A stretch of DNA of 38,320 bases, from the NCBI GenBank assembly GCA_017985935.1, contig JAGNWT010000035.1:1-38320 (forward strand), read 5' to 3'. This DNA comes from Anaerolineales bacterium (GTDB lineage Bacteria > Chloroflexota > Anaerolineae > Anaerolineales > Villigracilaceae). Each line of letters begins with the position of its first letter. The stretch's first letter is position 1. Under the pieces are notes generated by a model. That model was not told where the DNA came from and searched no databases. It was given only the letters and a program-made list of their open reading frames with translations. Shown piece after piece: positions 30,039-38,320 of the stretch. Both the position numbers and the translations under genes were made by a program.

Positions 30039-31346
30039 CTACATGTAATGCAGTTCTTTTGCCTGACGTGTCAGTTCCTCGCGGAATTGCGGGTGAGCTA
30101 CATTGATCAACGCTTGCGAGCGCTGACGAATAGTTTTACCATATAAATCCGCAATGCCCCACTCTGTCACCACATAGCGGACATGGTTGCGGCTGGTCAC
30201 CACGCCTGCGCCCTGCTTAAGCATGGCAGTGATCTTGCTTACTTCGGTGCCGTCTCGCATGGTGGCAACGCTCGGCAAAGCAATGATCGGCACGCCGCCC
30301 TTGGAACGCGAAGACCCGTAGACAAAATCCAACTGACCGCCCACACCACTGTACAGTTTGGGTCCGATACTATCGGCGCAGATCTGCCCGGTCAAATCCA
30401 CTTCGATCGCGGAGTTGACAGCCACCATGCGATCGTTCTGCGCGATGACGAACGGATCATTCACGTACTCGGTCGGGTGCATCTCGATCATCGGATTGTC
30501 ATTCACCCACTCGTAAAGTTTCTTTGTCCCGAGAATGAATCCCGCCACGATCTTGCCTGGGTGCAGAGATTTGCGTCCGTTCGTGATGACTCCCGCGTTG
30601 AACAGGTCGATCACGCCATCTGAGAACAACTCGGTATGAATGCCGAGGTCTTTTTTATCGAACAAAAATTTAAGCACCGCATCCGGGATCGAACCAATGC
30701 CCAACTGCATGGTCGCGCCGTCAGGGATCAACCCGGCGACATGACCGGCGATCTTCTGGATGACATCCATATCGCCTTCGGCTGTCATCTTGTGTTCTGG
30801 GATCGGGTAATTGACAGGGACAATGTGGGTCAGGCGGCTGACATGAATGAAGGCATCGCCCAGCGTGCGCGGCATTTGCTCGTTCACTTCCGCAATGACC
30901 ACCTTGGCAGATTCCGCCGCAGATTTGGTCAAACCTACTTCCACGCCCAGACTGCAAAACCCGTGCTCGTCAGGAGTGGAAACGTGAATGATCGCCACAT
31001 CCAAAGGCAGAACACCGCGCTTGAACAAAAGGGGAAATTCCGAAAGCAGAACGGGCGTGAAATCTGCGCGCCCTTCGTTCACAGCCTTGCGGATGTTCGC
31101 ACTGATGAACATTGAATTGACCCGCAGATGACCTTCCATTTGCGGGCTGACATAGTCTGCCGAGCCAACGGTCAATGCCTGACAGATCTCCACATCCTGC
31201 AGACTGGGAGCATACTCCACCAGCGCCGCCAGCAATTTTTGAGGCACGGAAACATTCCCGGTCAAAAAGACACGATGCCCCGATTTGATGGTCTTGACTG
31301 CTTCTTGCGGGGTTGTGACCCGCGATTGATAAATACTGGTCGCCAT
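30039..31346 (-). CDS. Acetyl-CoA hydrolase/transferase family protein (4-hydroxybutyrate or acetate CoA-transferase type)
   Basis: A 435-residue family I CoA-transferase. Motifs include GSADYVSPQMEGHLRVN, the Gly-rich IQLGIGSIPDAVL (CoA contact), SDGVIDLFNAGVITNG, and a Glu in MHPTEYVNDP at the place of the covalent glutamyl-CoA residue; SGVGGQLDFVYGS and RYVVTEWGIADLYGKT are in the C-terminal half. It would move CoA between acyl groups, for instance from acetyl- or butyryl-CoA to 4-hydroxybutyrate. The substrate is uncertain. ATG has AGGAGG upstream, 3 nt after the alanine dehydrogenase stop, so the two are one operon and coupling to amino-acid fermentation is plausible. Confidence 0.88.
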   Translation of the reverse strand: MATSIYQSRVTTPQEAVKTIKSGHRVFLTGNVSVPQKLLAALVEYAPSLQDVEICQALTVGSADYVSPQMEGHLRVNSMFISANIRKAVNEGRADFTPVLLSEFPLLFKRGVLPLDVAIIHVSTPDEHGFCSLGVEVGLTKSAAESAKVVIAEVNEQMPRTLGDAFIHVSRLTHIVPVNYPIPEHKMTAEGDMDVIQKIAGHVAGLIPDGATMQLGIGSIPDAVLKFLFDKKDLGIHTELFSDGVIDLFNAGVITNGRKSLHPGKIVAGFILGTKKLYEWVNDNPMIEMHPTEYVNDPFVIAQNDRMVAVNSAIEVDLTGQICADSIGPKLYSGVGGQLDFVYGSSRSKGGVPIIALPSVATMRDGTEVSKITAMLKQGAGVVTSRNHVRYVVTEWGIADLYGKTIRQRSQALINVAHPQFREELTRQAKELHYM

Positions 31347-31349
31347 TTC

Positions 31350-32435
31350 TTACTCCTCCTGGGCGCTCAGGCGGACAAGGTTGACCAGTTTTCCATTGTG
31401 CGTGTTAACCGCCGCTTCAATGGCCGGGAACTCTTTGATCGCCTCTTCGATGCCCTTGTTCGCCACTTCCAAAATATATGGAATGGCAGCGTTCAAGAAC
31501 ACATGACTGGCCGTGCGCGCGACGACGCCGGGAATATTCGGTACGCAGTAATGCACCATGCCTTCTTCCACAAAAGTGGGATGCTCATGCGTGGTCGGAC
31601 GGGAGGTTTCAACACAACCGCCCTGGTCGATGCTGACATCGATAATGATCGAGCGCGGTTTCATGGCGCGGACCATCTCGCGGGTAACCACGATCGGCGC
31701 GCGTTGTCCGCTGACCAACACCGCCCCGATCACCACATCTGCAAAGGCAGTTGCGCGTTCAAGGTTGCGCTTGGTCGAGATCATCGTCACTGCGCGCGGG
31801 AAGCGCTCTGAGATCTTCTCCAGCACGCTCAAGCTCTTATCGATCACCGTCACTTGTGCGCCTGCACCAAGCATTGCTTGAGCGGCAGACATTCCCACCA
31901 CGCCGCCGCCGATAATAACCACCTCGGCAGAAGGCACACCGGGGAGCCCGCTCAAGAGCACACCCTTGCCGCCCCAATTATTTTGCAGAAGACGAGCCGC
32001 GATCTGGGGGATCATCGCTCCGCAGATCAAACTGAACGGGCGAAGCACGGTCAACGCGCCGGACGCATCCTGCACCTGCTCGTAAGCAAGCGCAGTGATC
32101 TTCTTCTCAAGCAATAGATCGATCTGATCTTGAGAGCTGGAAGCAAGGTGCAGCAAACCCGCGAGGATCGCGCCGTCCTTCAGCCATTCCATTTCCTTCT
32201 TCAGCGGACGTGAGATCTTCAATAAGAGATCCGCCCGCCCAAAGACTTCCTCTGCGGAATAAGCGACCCGCGCCCCCGCCTTTTCATATTCCCGGTCGCT
32301 AAAGCCCGCGCCCACGCCGGCATCATGCTCAACAAATACCTGATGCCCGTTTTGAGTAAGGATCTCAACTCCCGCCGGGGAAAGACCCACACGATATTCG
32401 AAGGGTCTGCTTTCTTTTGGAATTCCAATGTACAT
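31350..32435 (-). CDS. ald: Alanine dehydrogenase
   Basis: NAD-dependent interconversion of alanine with pyruvate plus ammonia. The 361-residue protein begins MYIGIPKE, has EHDAGVGAGFSDREYEKAGA, LLHLASS carrying the catalytic His, and the Rossmann loop VVIIGGGVVGMSAAQAML in the middle; DVSIDQGGCVETSRPTTHEHPTF and the HYCVPNIPGVVARTAS loop are signature stretches. The Lys loop reads LLKISRPLKKEM instead of the usual KVKEP, so a lysine is kept but the context differs. ATG at 32435 has GGAGG 7 nt upstream. It shares a transcript with the CoA-transferase downstream. Confidence 0.95.
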   Translation of the reverse strand: MYIGIPKESRPFEYRVGLSPAGVEILTQNGHQVFVEHDAGVGAGFSDREYEKAGARVAYSAEEVFGRADLLLKISRPLKKEMEWLKDGAILAGLLHLASSSQDQIDLLLEKKITALAYEQVQDASGALTVLRPFSLICGAMIPQIAARLLQNNWGGKGVLLSGLPGVPSAEVVIIGGGVVGMSAAQAMLGAGAQVTVIDKSLSVLEKISERFPRAVTMISTKRNLERATAFADVVIGAVLVSGQRAPIVVTREMVRAMKPRSIIIDVSIDQGGCVETSRPTTHEHPTFVEEGMVHYCVPNIPGVVARTASHVFLNAAIPYILEVANKGIEEAIKEFPAIEAAVNTHNGKLVNLVRLSAQEE

Positions 32436-32449
32436 AGTATGCCTCCACA

Positions 32450-32487
32450 TAAAAAACCCTAAAGGATCTTTTTGAAACCTTTAGGGT
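32450..32487 (-). terminator. Terminator of the ornithine gene pair
   Basis: ACCCTAAAGG (32456-32465) pairs with CCTTTAGGGT (32478-32487), followed on the minus strand by T6. It lies between the rocD stop (32496) and the ald ribosome site. Confidence 0.85.
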
Positions 32488-32495
32488 CAAAAAAT

Positions 32496-33698
32496 CTATG
32501 CCATATTGAGCACTTCGCGAATGGAAGGAAGCGCCCAATCGATCGTATCCTTGTCAATGACAAGCGGCGGAGCAAAACGAATGACGTTGTCGTGCGTCTC
32601 TTTTGCCAGAATGCCCTTCTTCTGCAAAGCTTCGCAGAAACGACGGGCACCCTTTGCCTCGGGCTTAAGTTCCACGCCGATCAGCAATCCACGACCGCGC
32701 ACTTCCTTCACATGCGGACTGGAGATCTCGCTCAACTGCTCGACAAAATACTCACCCAACTGTTGAGATCTCTCGGCAAGTTTTTCATCGCGGATCACCT
32801 TCAACGCCGCGCGGGATACTGCTGCGGCGAGCGGATTGCCGCCGAAAGTGGACCCATGCTCGCCGGGCGTGAACAAGCCGAGGATTGCCTTGTCTGCCAG
32901 CACCGCCGAAACAGGATAAAAGCCTCCAGCCAGCGCCTTGCCGATGATGGTAATGTCAGCGCGGACATCTTCATGATGCGCCGCGAACAACTTACCCGTC
33001 CGGGCCAGACCGGTTTGGATTTCGTCCGCGATAAACAGCACGTTGTTCTTCTTGCAGATTTCAGAGACCTTCTTCAAATATCCGGCGGGCGGAATGATGA
33101 CCCCAGCCTCGCCCTGGATCGGCTCAAGCAGAACAGCGGCGGTATTGGGGGTGATCGCCTTTTCAATTTCTTCCGCGTTGCCGTAGGTCACAGTAACGAA
33201 ACCCGGCGTGAACGGGCCAAAATCATGGCGATAGGAAGGTTCAGTGGAGAACGACACGATGGTCACGGTGCGCCCGTGGAAATTGCCCGAAGCGACGATG
33301 ATCTCAGCCTGATGGCGCGGAACTTTCTTGACCTGATACGCCCACTTGCGCGCAAGCTTTACGGCGGTCTCAACCGCTTCTGCGCCAGAGTTCATCGGCA
33401 GCGACATTTCGTAGCCGGTCATCTCGGAGAGTTCCTTGTACAGGAGAGGCAGCTGGTCGTTGCGGAAGGCACGCGAAGTCAGAGTTACGCGCTTCGCCTG
33501 GTCAAGCATGGCATTCAGGATCTCGGGGTGTACATGTCCCTGATTGACAGCGGAGTACGCGCTCAAACAATCGAGATACTTCTTCCCTTCCACATCATAG
33601 ACCCATACGCCTTCAGCTTTTTCGATCACCACATCCAACGGATGATAGTTATGCGCGCCGTACTGCTCTTCCATCTTGATAAAGTCTTGTGTATTCAT
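32496..33698 (-). CDS. rocD: Ornithine aminotransferase
   Basis: PLP enzyme converting ornithine plus 2-oxoglutarate to glutamate-5-semialdehyde and glutamate. The 400-residue class III aminotransferase has [38 protein letters not shown] at the N-terminus (shown in part), [47 protein letters not shown] with the PLP-binding Asp, and the Schiff-base Lys in [15 protein letters not shown]. Length equals the family. ATG follows AAGGATC. It lies downstream of ornithine carbamoyltransferase on the same strand and ends in its own terminator. The pair suggests ornithine at a branch point between arginine and proline/glutamate. Confidence 0.95.
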   Translation of the reverse strand: MNTQDFIKMEEQYGAHNYHPLDVVIEKAEGVWVYDVEGKKYLDCLSAYSAVNQGHVHPEILNAMLDQAKRVTLTSRAFRNDQLPLLYKELSEMTGYEMSLPMNSGAEAVETAVKLARKWAYQVKKVPRHQAEIIVASGNFHGRTVTIVSFSTEPSYRHDFGPFTPGFVTVTYGNAEEIEKAITPNTAAVLLEPIQGEAGVIIPPAGYLKKVSEICKKNNVLFIADEIQTGLARTGKLFAAHHEDVRADITIIGKALAGGFYPVSAVLADKAILGLFTPGEHGSTFGGNPLAAAVSRAALKVIRDEKLAERSQQLGEYFVEQLSEISSPHVKEVRGRGLLIGVELKPEAKGARRFCEALQKKGILAKETHDNVIRFAPPLVIDKDTIDWALPSIREVLNMA

Positions 33699-33721
33699 TA
33701 ATGATCCTTTTTAAAGATTTA

Positions 33722-33765
33722 ACCACAAAGGCACTAAAAGGAAAACCTTCGTGACACTTTGTGGT
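33722..33765. repeat. Imperfect inverted repeat with ACCACAAAG ends between argF and rocD
   Basis: ACCACAAAG (33722-33730) is inverted as CTTTGTGGT (33757-33765), with an inner AAGG/CCTT pair. The words CACAAAGGCAC and CACTTTGTGG resemble a dispersed intergenic repeat seen in many environmental bacterial genomes (from memory). No T-run on the minus strand side, so it is not a plain terminator. Confidence 0.6.
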
Positions 33766-33773
33766 GAAAAATA

Positions 33774-34700
33774 TTACGCCACATCAAAAAGCTGCGCCAG
33801 AATTGCCTTCTGCGCGTGCAGGCGGTTGTGAGCCTGCTGGAAGATGACCGAGTGTTCACCGTCGGCGACTTCGTCGGTCAATTCATGATTACGGTGCGCG
33901 GGCAGACAATGCATGACGATCGCATCCTTATCCGCTTCGCTGACCAACTGAGCATTGACCTGATACGGAGGGAAGATCTTCTCGCGCTTGGCGGTTTCTT
34001 CTTCCTGCCCCATCGAAGTCCAGGTGTCGGTATAGATCACATGCGCGCCCTTGACCGCCTCATGCGGATCGCGGACGAAGGTCAACTTGCTGCCTGTCTT
34101 CTTTGCGATGTCCCGGGCGATCTCCACAGCGGCAGGATTCACATCGTAGCCTTCGGGAGTGCCAACAGTGACGTTCCAACCCAGCAAAGCGGAGACATGC
34201 ATCAGAGAGACAGTAACGTTGTTCCCATCTCCCACGTAGCTGACATTCAAGCCTTTGGATTCTTTGCCGAATTTTTCAACAATGGTCAACGCATCTGCCA
34301 TGCCCTGGCAGGGATGGTTGTAATCGCTCAAGCCGTTGATGACCGGGATCTCAGACCACTTCGCCAGTTCCACCACATGCGCGTGATCGAAGGTGCGAGC
34401 CATGAGCGCCTGCACATATCCCGAGAGCACGCGGGCAATATCGGCAATGGATTCTCGCTTGCCAAGCCCGATCTCATTCGGAGAAAGATACAGCGCATCG
34501 CCGCCGCAGTGACGCATCGCCATATCAAAAGAAACGCGGGTGCGCAAGCTCGGCTTCTGGAAGATCATTCCCAGCACCTTGCCTTTGAAAATGGGTTTGT
34601 TGCCTTTCTTGAAATATTGCTTCTTTAATTTCACAGCCAGGTCGAGCAGGTCTTCAATTTCATCAGATGAATAATCTGAGATCGCAATAAAATCCTTCAT
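33774..34700 (-). CDS. argF: Ornithine carbamoyltransferase
   Basis: Forms citrulline from ornithine and carbamoyl phosphate (anabolic), or the reverse in arginine fermentation (arcB). The 308-residue protein keeps PSLRTRVSFD (the S-x-R-T-R carbamoyl-phosphate loop), GGDALYLSPNEIGLGKRESIAD shown in part, the HPCQ motif in SDYNHPCQGMADALT, TDTWTSMGQEEE (the SMG loop that binds ornithine) and HCLPAHR with the catalytic Cys. Length matches the family. ATG has AAGGAG upstream. Neighbouring rocD (75 nt downstream) supports an ornithine-centred unit; anabolic versus catabolic direction cannot be told. Confidence 0.95.
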   Translation of the reverse strand: MKDFIAISDYSSDEIEDLLDLAVKLKKQYFKKGNKPIFKGKVLGMIFQKPSLRTRVSFDMAMRHCGGDALYLSPNEIGLGKRESIADIARVLSGYVQALMARTFDHAHVVELAKWSEIPVINGLSDYNHPCQGMADALTIVEKFGKESKGLNVSYVGDGNNVTVSLMHVSALLGWNVTVGTPEGYDVNPAAVEIARDIAKKTGSKLTFVRDPHEAVKGAHVIYTDTWTSMGQEEETAKREKIFPPYQVNAQLVSEADKDAIVMHCLPAHRNHELTDEVADGEHSVIFQQAHNRLHAQKAILAQLFDVA

Positions 34701-34868
34701 GGAAACTCCTTGAAAATAAAACCCTGGAAATCAGCCTCACTACGCCACTTTCGGAGAGTCGCTTTCAATTCCAAAGTTCGGTTTTTATAAAGTATATCGT
34801 TTTTATGAGAATCTGTCTTGTCTCAAGCGTCATAGCCCTGAAGTGACTTAAATCTTTGGAAAAATGAT

Positions 34869-34899
34869 AAAAAAACGGGCGCCCGTGAATGAGCGCCCG
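34869..34899 (-). terminator. Terminator of the MoxR-DUF58-MBL operon
   Basis: CGGGCGC / GCGCCCG (34876-34882 with 34893-34899), extended by GC-rich flanks, followed on the minus strand by T7. It begins about 9 nt past the MBL-hydrolase stop. Confidence 0.85.
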
Positions 34900-34907
34900 C
34901 CGCCAGC

Positions 34908-35810
34908 CTAGGCATTTCTCACTTTTTTCCAGTAGCGTATCAACCCATCTGCGCTCATGCCAAGCGGATTCGCCAGCGCGTACGCCTGCCTGACTTCATC
35001 GCTCAATTCTTCGGCGCTGCCCTGATCTTCCATCAAGGTCGAGAACTTTTCACGCAGTTCATCCACAGGCGGGTCGGCAGGCATCACCTGCTCCAGCCAT
35101 CGCTCGGTCTCATCGAGCCGCCTCTGCAATTCGGTCAACTGCCAATCGGCATCGTCGAAAATCCCAAAATGGGTCGGCGCGATGCGCGTAAACTTCAGCG
35201 AACGCAGGCGCGCAATGCTATCGCGCCACCTGCCAAAATGCAATTCAGGCGGAGGCATGGGCGCGCGCAAATAAGGGTAACCCGGAATCCGCACCCCGCC
35301 CACATCACCGCTGAAGCACACATCTTCGAACAGATAGGAATAATGATGCTCGGCATGCCCCGGCGTATTGACAGGAAGGAATCTCAGCCGGCCAATGACG
35401 ATCTCTTCCGCGTCGTTCGGGACTGTGAGCTGATCTGCCGCAACGGGCAGAAACTCGCCCCAGAGCGTTCCCATCTTGTCGCCGTAGATGCGCGTGGCGC
35501 TGGCGATGAGCTTCTCAGGGTTCAGCATGTGCGGTGCGCCATTCGGGTGGACGAAGATCCGCGCGCCCTGGCGTGAAAGCCAGCCCGCCGCGCCCGCATG
35601 GTCGAGGTGAATGTGCGTGAGCAGAACGTGGGTAATGTCGCGGGGAGATAAGCCCTCCTTCGCAAGACCAGCTTCCAGCGCGGAAAGAGTCGAGCCGGGT
35701 CCGCTTTCGATCAGCACCACGGCATCTCCATCCCGAATCAAATACGAAGCGATGGCTTGAGTCTGATCCTGAAAATGCAGGTCTATTGTGGCAATACGGC
35801 GCTTTTCCAT
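34908..35810 (-). CDS. MBL-fold metallo-hydrolase
   Basis: A 300-residue zinc hydrolase of the metallo-beta-lactamase fold. The metal motifs are THIHLDHAG (H-x-H-x-D-H), TPGHAEHH, FSGDVGG (bridging Asp) and PTHFG (last His), in the normal order. The N-terminal LIRDGDAVVLIESGPGST is the family's typical beta-hairpin. The C-terminal 70 residues are helical and may cover the active site. Substrate unknown; many relatives are thioesterases or lactonases. ATG at 35810 overlaps the DUF58 gene by 28 nt, so it is probably coupled as the last gene of that operon. Confidence 0.9.
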   Translation of the reverse strand: MEKRRIATIDLHFQDQTQAIASYLIRDGDAVVLIESGPGSTLSALEAGLAKEGLSPRDITHVLLTHIHLDHAGAAGWLSRQGARIFVHPNGAPHMLNPEKLIASATRIYGDKMGTLWGEFLPVAADQLTVPNDAEEIVIGRLRFLPVNTPGHAEHHYSYLFEDVCFSGDVGGVRIPGYPYLRAPMPPPELHFGRWRDSIARLRSLKFTRIAPTHFGIFDDADWQLTELQRRLDETERWLEQVMPADPPVDELREKFSTLMEDQGSAEELSDEVRQAYALANPLGMSADGLIRYWKKVRNA

Positions 35811-37099
35811 GTTCGCACATCCTGTGAGGTGAAGTCAGATGAAAATTCTGAAATAGCCTGCGTGAGGTTGGCATCGCATGCGATCACGCAGACAGGCACG
35901 CGCCGCTCGCGCAGAGAGAGCACAAGTTTATCTGTGCCGCCGCGCGGACCGTTGAAAGTTTCAGCGTCTAGCAGAATGACCACCGGGCGCAGGTAACGCC
36001 TTTGAAGGTCATCCACTGCCTGCAAGAGATCGGGGCGCGTGGTGGGCGTAATGATAATGGCACTTGAACCTTGAGGCAACTGCGAAGCTTGCGCGGCTAC
36101 GAGCGCGGCGACCGATAGGTTTCCATCTGCCTCCACAAAGGCGAGAGTCTCAAGTATCTTGCCCTCCTGCCGTTCACTGCGTTCCGCCTGATGCACATTG
36201 AAGGTTTGCCCCGCGCTCGCATACCCAACCGCCCTGCGCTGGGAAATGAAGTAATGCGTAAGCGATGCTGTGATGCTGATCGCGTACTCCAACGTGGACG
36301 GCAGGAGCTGAAACTTTGGTCGCTTTCCAAACAGCATAGCCTCCACAGGCACATCATAATCTTGATACGGTTTTTCGTAGTGAACATCTTTTTGCGAATC
36401 AAGATACAACCAGACTTCCGCCTGCGGGTCCTGCTCGAACTCTTTGACCATCAACTGATTGCGGCGGATGCTGGTAGGCCAATGGATGCGTTTCATGGCA
36501 TCGCCATGCACATATTCGCGCACGCCAGCCGCGTGAGGTGTGATCTCTGATGACTTGCGCCGAATGACCTGTCCGCCGGGCAGCAAGCCGGGCGGGAATA
36601 AAAAAGACCGGATCTCAAAAAGCATGGGAAGGACGATCAATTTATTTTCAGAGGCGATGGTCTTGCTAACCCGAAAAAGCCCCAAAGGGTCGCCGGCAGA
36701 AAGCATAGTCGGACCAAGCGGAAACGCGCCGCGGCGGGTAAGCCATGTGCGCGCAAGATAAGTGCGCTTTTGCCGCCCCATGACCATTGTCAAAAGGCGC
36801 GAACCGGAGGCAAAGGGAATGGTGGACTGGTTGCGGACTTCGATCCACGGTGCGAGTACGCGGCTCTTGTTGATCACCTCAAAGTGCTCTTCGAAGATAT
36901 CCCCCACATTGGCACGCAAAACGCGCGCGCTTCGGGTCAGGCTCAGCCCATTTGCGCTCCAGCGCGTCCAGACCCAGCCGCCAACCCCAAGCAACAATCC
37001 GAGATAGATGAAACGCGAATAGACCGCCGCGCCGGTGATCACCGCCCCCGCGGTACCGATCAGCAACAGAAGGGCGACAAGGATTCGCCCAGCCTTCAT
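35783..37099 (-). CDS. DUF58 domain protein
   Basis: A 438-residue membrane protein that accompanies MoxR ATPases in many bacteria. Two hydrophobic helices lie at the N-terminus (about residues 5-45). An Ig-like beta region follows ([20 protein letters not shown]). The DUF58 signature [19 protein letters not shown] is at about residue 190 and leads to [19 protein letters not shown], a VWA-like strand with the D-x-S motif. The C-terminal half finishes the von-Willebrand-like Rossmann fold. It overlaps MoxR by an ATGA and the MBL gene by 28 nt. The pair likely acts as a MoxR-assisted metal-dependent assembly or envelope chaperone. Confidence 0.92.
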   Translation of the reverse strand: MKAGRILVALLLLIGTAGAVITGAAVYSRFIYLGLLLGVGGWVWTRWSANGLSLTRSARVLRANVGDIFEEHFEVINKSRVLAPWIEVRNQSTIPFASGSRLLTMVMGRQKRTYLARTWLTRRGAFPLGPTMLSAGDPLGLFRVSKTIASENKLIVLPMLFEIRSFLFPPGLLPGGQVIRRKSSEITPHAAGVREYVHGDAMKRIHWPTSIRRNQLMVKEFEQDPQAEVWLYLDSQKDVHYEKPYQDYDVPVEAMLFGKRPKFQLLPSTLEYAISITASLTHYFISQRRAVGYASAGQTFNVHQAERSERQEGKILETLAFVEADGNLSVAALVAAQASQLPQGSSAIIITPTTRPDLLQAVDDLQRRYLRPVVILLDAETFNGPRGGTDKLVLSLRERRVPVCVIACDANLTQAISEFSSDFTSQDVRTWKSAVLPQ

Positions 37100-38070
37100 T
37101 TGGACTTCTTCCCCGCCGGCATGGACGCGAACTCTCCGCCCGGCACAGGGGTGGCATTGATCGCTTCTTGAACGATGCGGTCGGAGCTTAGATCGCGCAG
37201 ACGAGCCGCCGGGCTGACGATGATACGATGAGCCAGAACCGGCACAGCCAGCGCTTGAATATCGTCTGGAAGGACATGGTCGCGACCAGACATGGACGCG
37301 CGCGCCTGACCTGCGCGGGCAAGCGCCAGGCTTCCGCGCGGGCTGGCTCCGAGGTATACATCTGCACTTTGGCGGGTGCGGGTGGTCAACTCTACGATGT
37401 ATCTTTTTACAACAGGCGAAACATAGACCGCTTTAACATCATCTGCCGCCTGCAAGATCTCTTTCAACTTCACGACCGACTTCAAGGTCTCCAGAGGGTG
37501 CCGGATCTGCTGGTCATCGAGCACGCGGATCTCGTCTGACATGGAGGGGTATCCCAGCCGCAGGCGAAGAAGGAAGCGATCCAATTGCGCTTCGGGCAAG
37601 GGAAAAGTCCCTTCATATTCGATCGGGTTCTGGGTCGCCATCACCATGAACGGTCTCGGCAGGATATGAGTTGTGCCGTCCACGGTCACCTGCCGCTCCT
37701 CCATTGCCTCGAGCAAGGCGGCTTGTGTCTTCGGTGTGGCACGGTTGATCTCATCCGCGAGAACGATCTGCCCAATGACTGGTCCCGGGCGAAATTCAAA
37801 TTTATTCTTCTGCTGGTTGTAGATGGAAACGCCCGTCACATCGCTTGGGAGCATGTCTGGCGTGAATTGAATCCGGTTGAAGGTGCAGTCCAGCGAGCGG
37901 GCAAGACTGCGGGCAAGCATGGTCTTTCCAACCCCGGGCACATCCTCGATCAAGACATGTCCCTGACAAAGCAGCCCGATCACGATCAGTTCGATCGACT
38001 GCCTTTTCCCTACGATCACCTTCTCAAGATTTTCGATCAACTTTTCACTAAAAGCTTGAATGTTCGCCAT
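37096..38070 (-). CDS. MoxR-family AAA+ ATPase
   Basis: A 324-residue AAA+ ATPase. Walker A is [15 protein letters not shown], Walker B is [21 protein letters not shown], sensor 1 is [22 protein letters not shown], and the arginine finger/sensor 2 region is [17 protein letters not shown]. MoxR proteins remodel or insert cofactors into VWA-domain partners such as the DUF58 protein encoded next. The start at 38070 has AAGGATAAAACC before it; a longer in-frame ATG at 38127 lacks a ribosome site. Cytoplasmic. It is the first gene of a three-gene operon. Confidence 0.95.
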   Translation of the reverse strand: MANIQAFSEKLIENLEKVIVGKRQSIELIVIGLLCQGHVLIEDVPGVGKTMLARSLARSLDCTFNRIQFTPDMLPSDVTGVSIYNQQKNKFEFRPGPVIGQIVLADEINRATPKTQAALLEAMEERQVTVDGTTHILPRPFMVMATQNPIEYEGTFPLPEAQLDRFLLRLRLGYPSMSDEIRVLDDQQIRHPLETLKSVVKLKEILQAADDVKAVYVSPVVKRYIVELTTRTRQSADVYLGASPRGSLALARAGQARASMSGRDHVLPDDIQALAVPVLAHRIIVSPAARLRDLSSDRIVQEAINATPVPGGEFASMPAGKKSK

Positions 38071-38183
38071 GGTTTTATCCTTAAATGAGATGCGGTCGAT
38101 TCTACGTGCTATCCATAGTAAGGGCAAGCCTAAACACCCAATCCTTCAGGATAATCCCTTAACCTCCTTGAGTAGGGTATGCC

Positions 38184-38212
38184 TTGACGGATTTAACTTC
38201 GGATGGAATAAT
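38184..38212 (+). promoter_or_regulatory. Promoter of tRNA-Arg
   Basis: TTGACG (38184-38189) and AATAAT (38207-38212) with a 17-nt spacer. The start would fall near 38219, just ahead of the tRNA. Confidence 0.6.
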
Positions 38213-38221
38213 CAGCGCCAC

Positions 38222-38294
38222 GCCCCAGTAGCTCAATGGATAGAGCGCCTGACTTCGGATCAGTAGGTTGTGGGTTCGACTCCTGCCTGGGGCG
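38222..38294 (+). tRNA. tRNA-Arg (anticodon UCG)
   Basis: Cloverleaf with acceptor GCCCCAG / CTGGGGC, D-arm AGCTCAATGGATAGAGC, anticodon loop CTTCGGA (anticodon TCG) in a CTGA/TCAG stem, and T-loop TTCGACT. The 3' CCA is not encoded (CCT follows). Reads CGA and related Arg codons. Confidence 0.95.
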
Positions 38295-38320
38295 CCTATA
38301 TGTAGGCAATACCAATTGCT

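Noticed and set aside
32472..33701. A 409-codon open frame on the plus strand opposite rocD
   Set aside because: It mirrors the rocD codons exactly and its translation shows no family motif; rocD on the other strand is complete with catalytic Lys and ribosome site.
37585..38088. A 167-codon plus-strand frame opposite moxR
   Set aside because: Shadow of the MoxR Walker A and B coding sequence; no ribosome site or motif.

Overview
The window reads as a chromosomal segment of a mid-G+C bacterium, most likely a member of Chloroflexota, class Anaerolineae. This is an inference from overall protein character (ASK1-like, TIR-WD40 and SLATT proteins, many GT-C membrane proteins, a YqeC-MocA fusion, a DUF6508 protein, a CoA-transferase beside alanine dehydrogenase). 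No rRNA is present to settle it. Genes are densely packed on both strands. Most transcription units end in a clear hairpin with a T-run, often shared by convergent genes. There is no CRISPR array, transposase or prophage, and no gene-free stretch longer than about 300 bases.

Layout. 1-1785: the 3' end of an unidentified gene, a 7Fe-type ferredoxin with a strong promoter, a degenerate RsbW-like protein and an FKBP isomerase. 1808-5918: panB with a well-formed but unrecognised 419-residue partner, tRNA-Gln(CUG), a small membrane protein and mannose-6-phosphate isomerase. 6026-12513: a leaderless protein with two papain-like domains, two membrane glycosyltransferase-like proteins, an asparagine/serine/aspartate-repeat lipoprotein and a metallophosphoesterase. 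12698-20797: the standout locus, a tight four-gene operon. It encodes (1) a C39-like cysteine peptidase with three SH3 domains and no signal peptide, (2) a TIR domain, membrane helix and about 15 WD40 blades, (3) a twin-SLATT (DUF4231-type) membrane protein and (4) a protein resembling the N-terminal half of animal ASK1/MAP3K5 (deoxyribohydrolase-like domain plus TRAFs-binding TPR region) with a C-terminal SLOG-like Rossmann domain.

20833-26964: a hypothetical protein, a deoxynucleoside-kinase-like protein, a YqeC-MocA fusion followed by a second MocA-like nucleotidyltransferase, a diacylglycerol-kinase-family protein, a PlsC-type acyltransferase, a DUF6508 protein and an EamA exporter. 27047-34700 (all minus): a membrane protein behind pyruvate kinase, a CoA-transferase behind alanine dehydrogenase, and ornithine aminotransferase behind ornithine carbamoyltransferase, a central-carbon and amino-acid block. 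34908-38070: MoxR ATPase, DUF58 protein and MBL-fold hydrolase with overlapping ends. The window closes with tRNA-Arg(UCG) and its promoter.

How genes work together. The 12.7-20.8 kb operon has the make-up of a nucleotide- or NAD-linked immunity and cell-suicide system: two nucleotide-processing or sensing modules (TIR; deoxyribohydrolase plus SLOG), a large WD40/TPR scaffold, a SLATT membrane effector and a peptidase. The protein at 6026-7792 shares the SH3 plus cysteine-peptidase, no-signal-peptide design and may belong to the same biology. These roles are inferred from domain families; no function is shown by the sequence alone.
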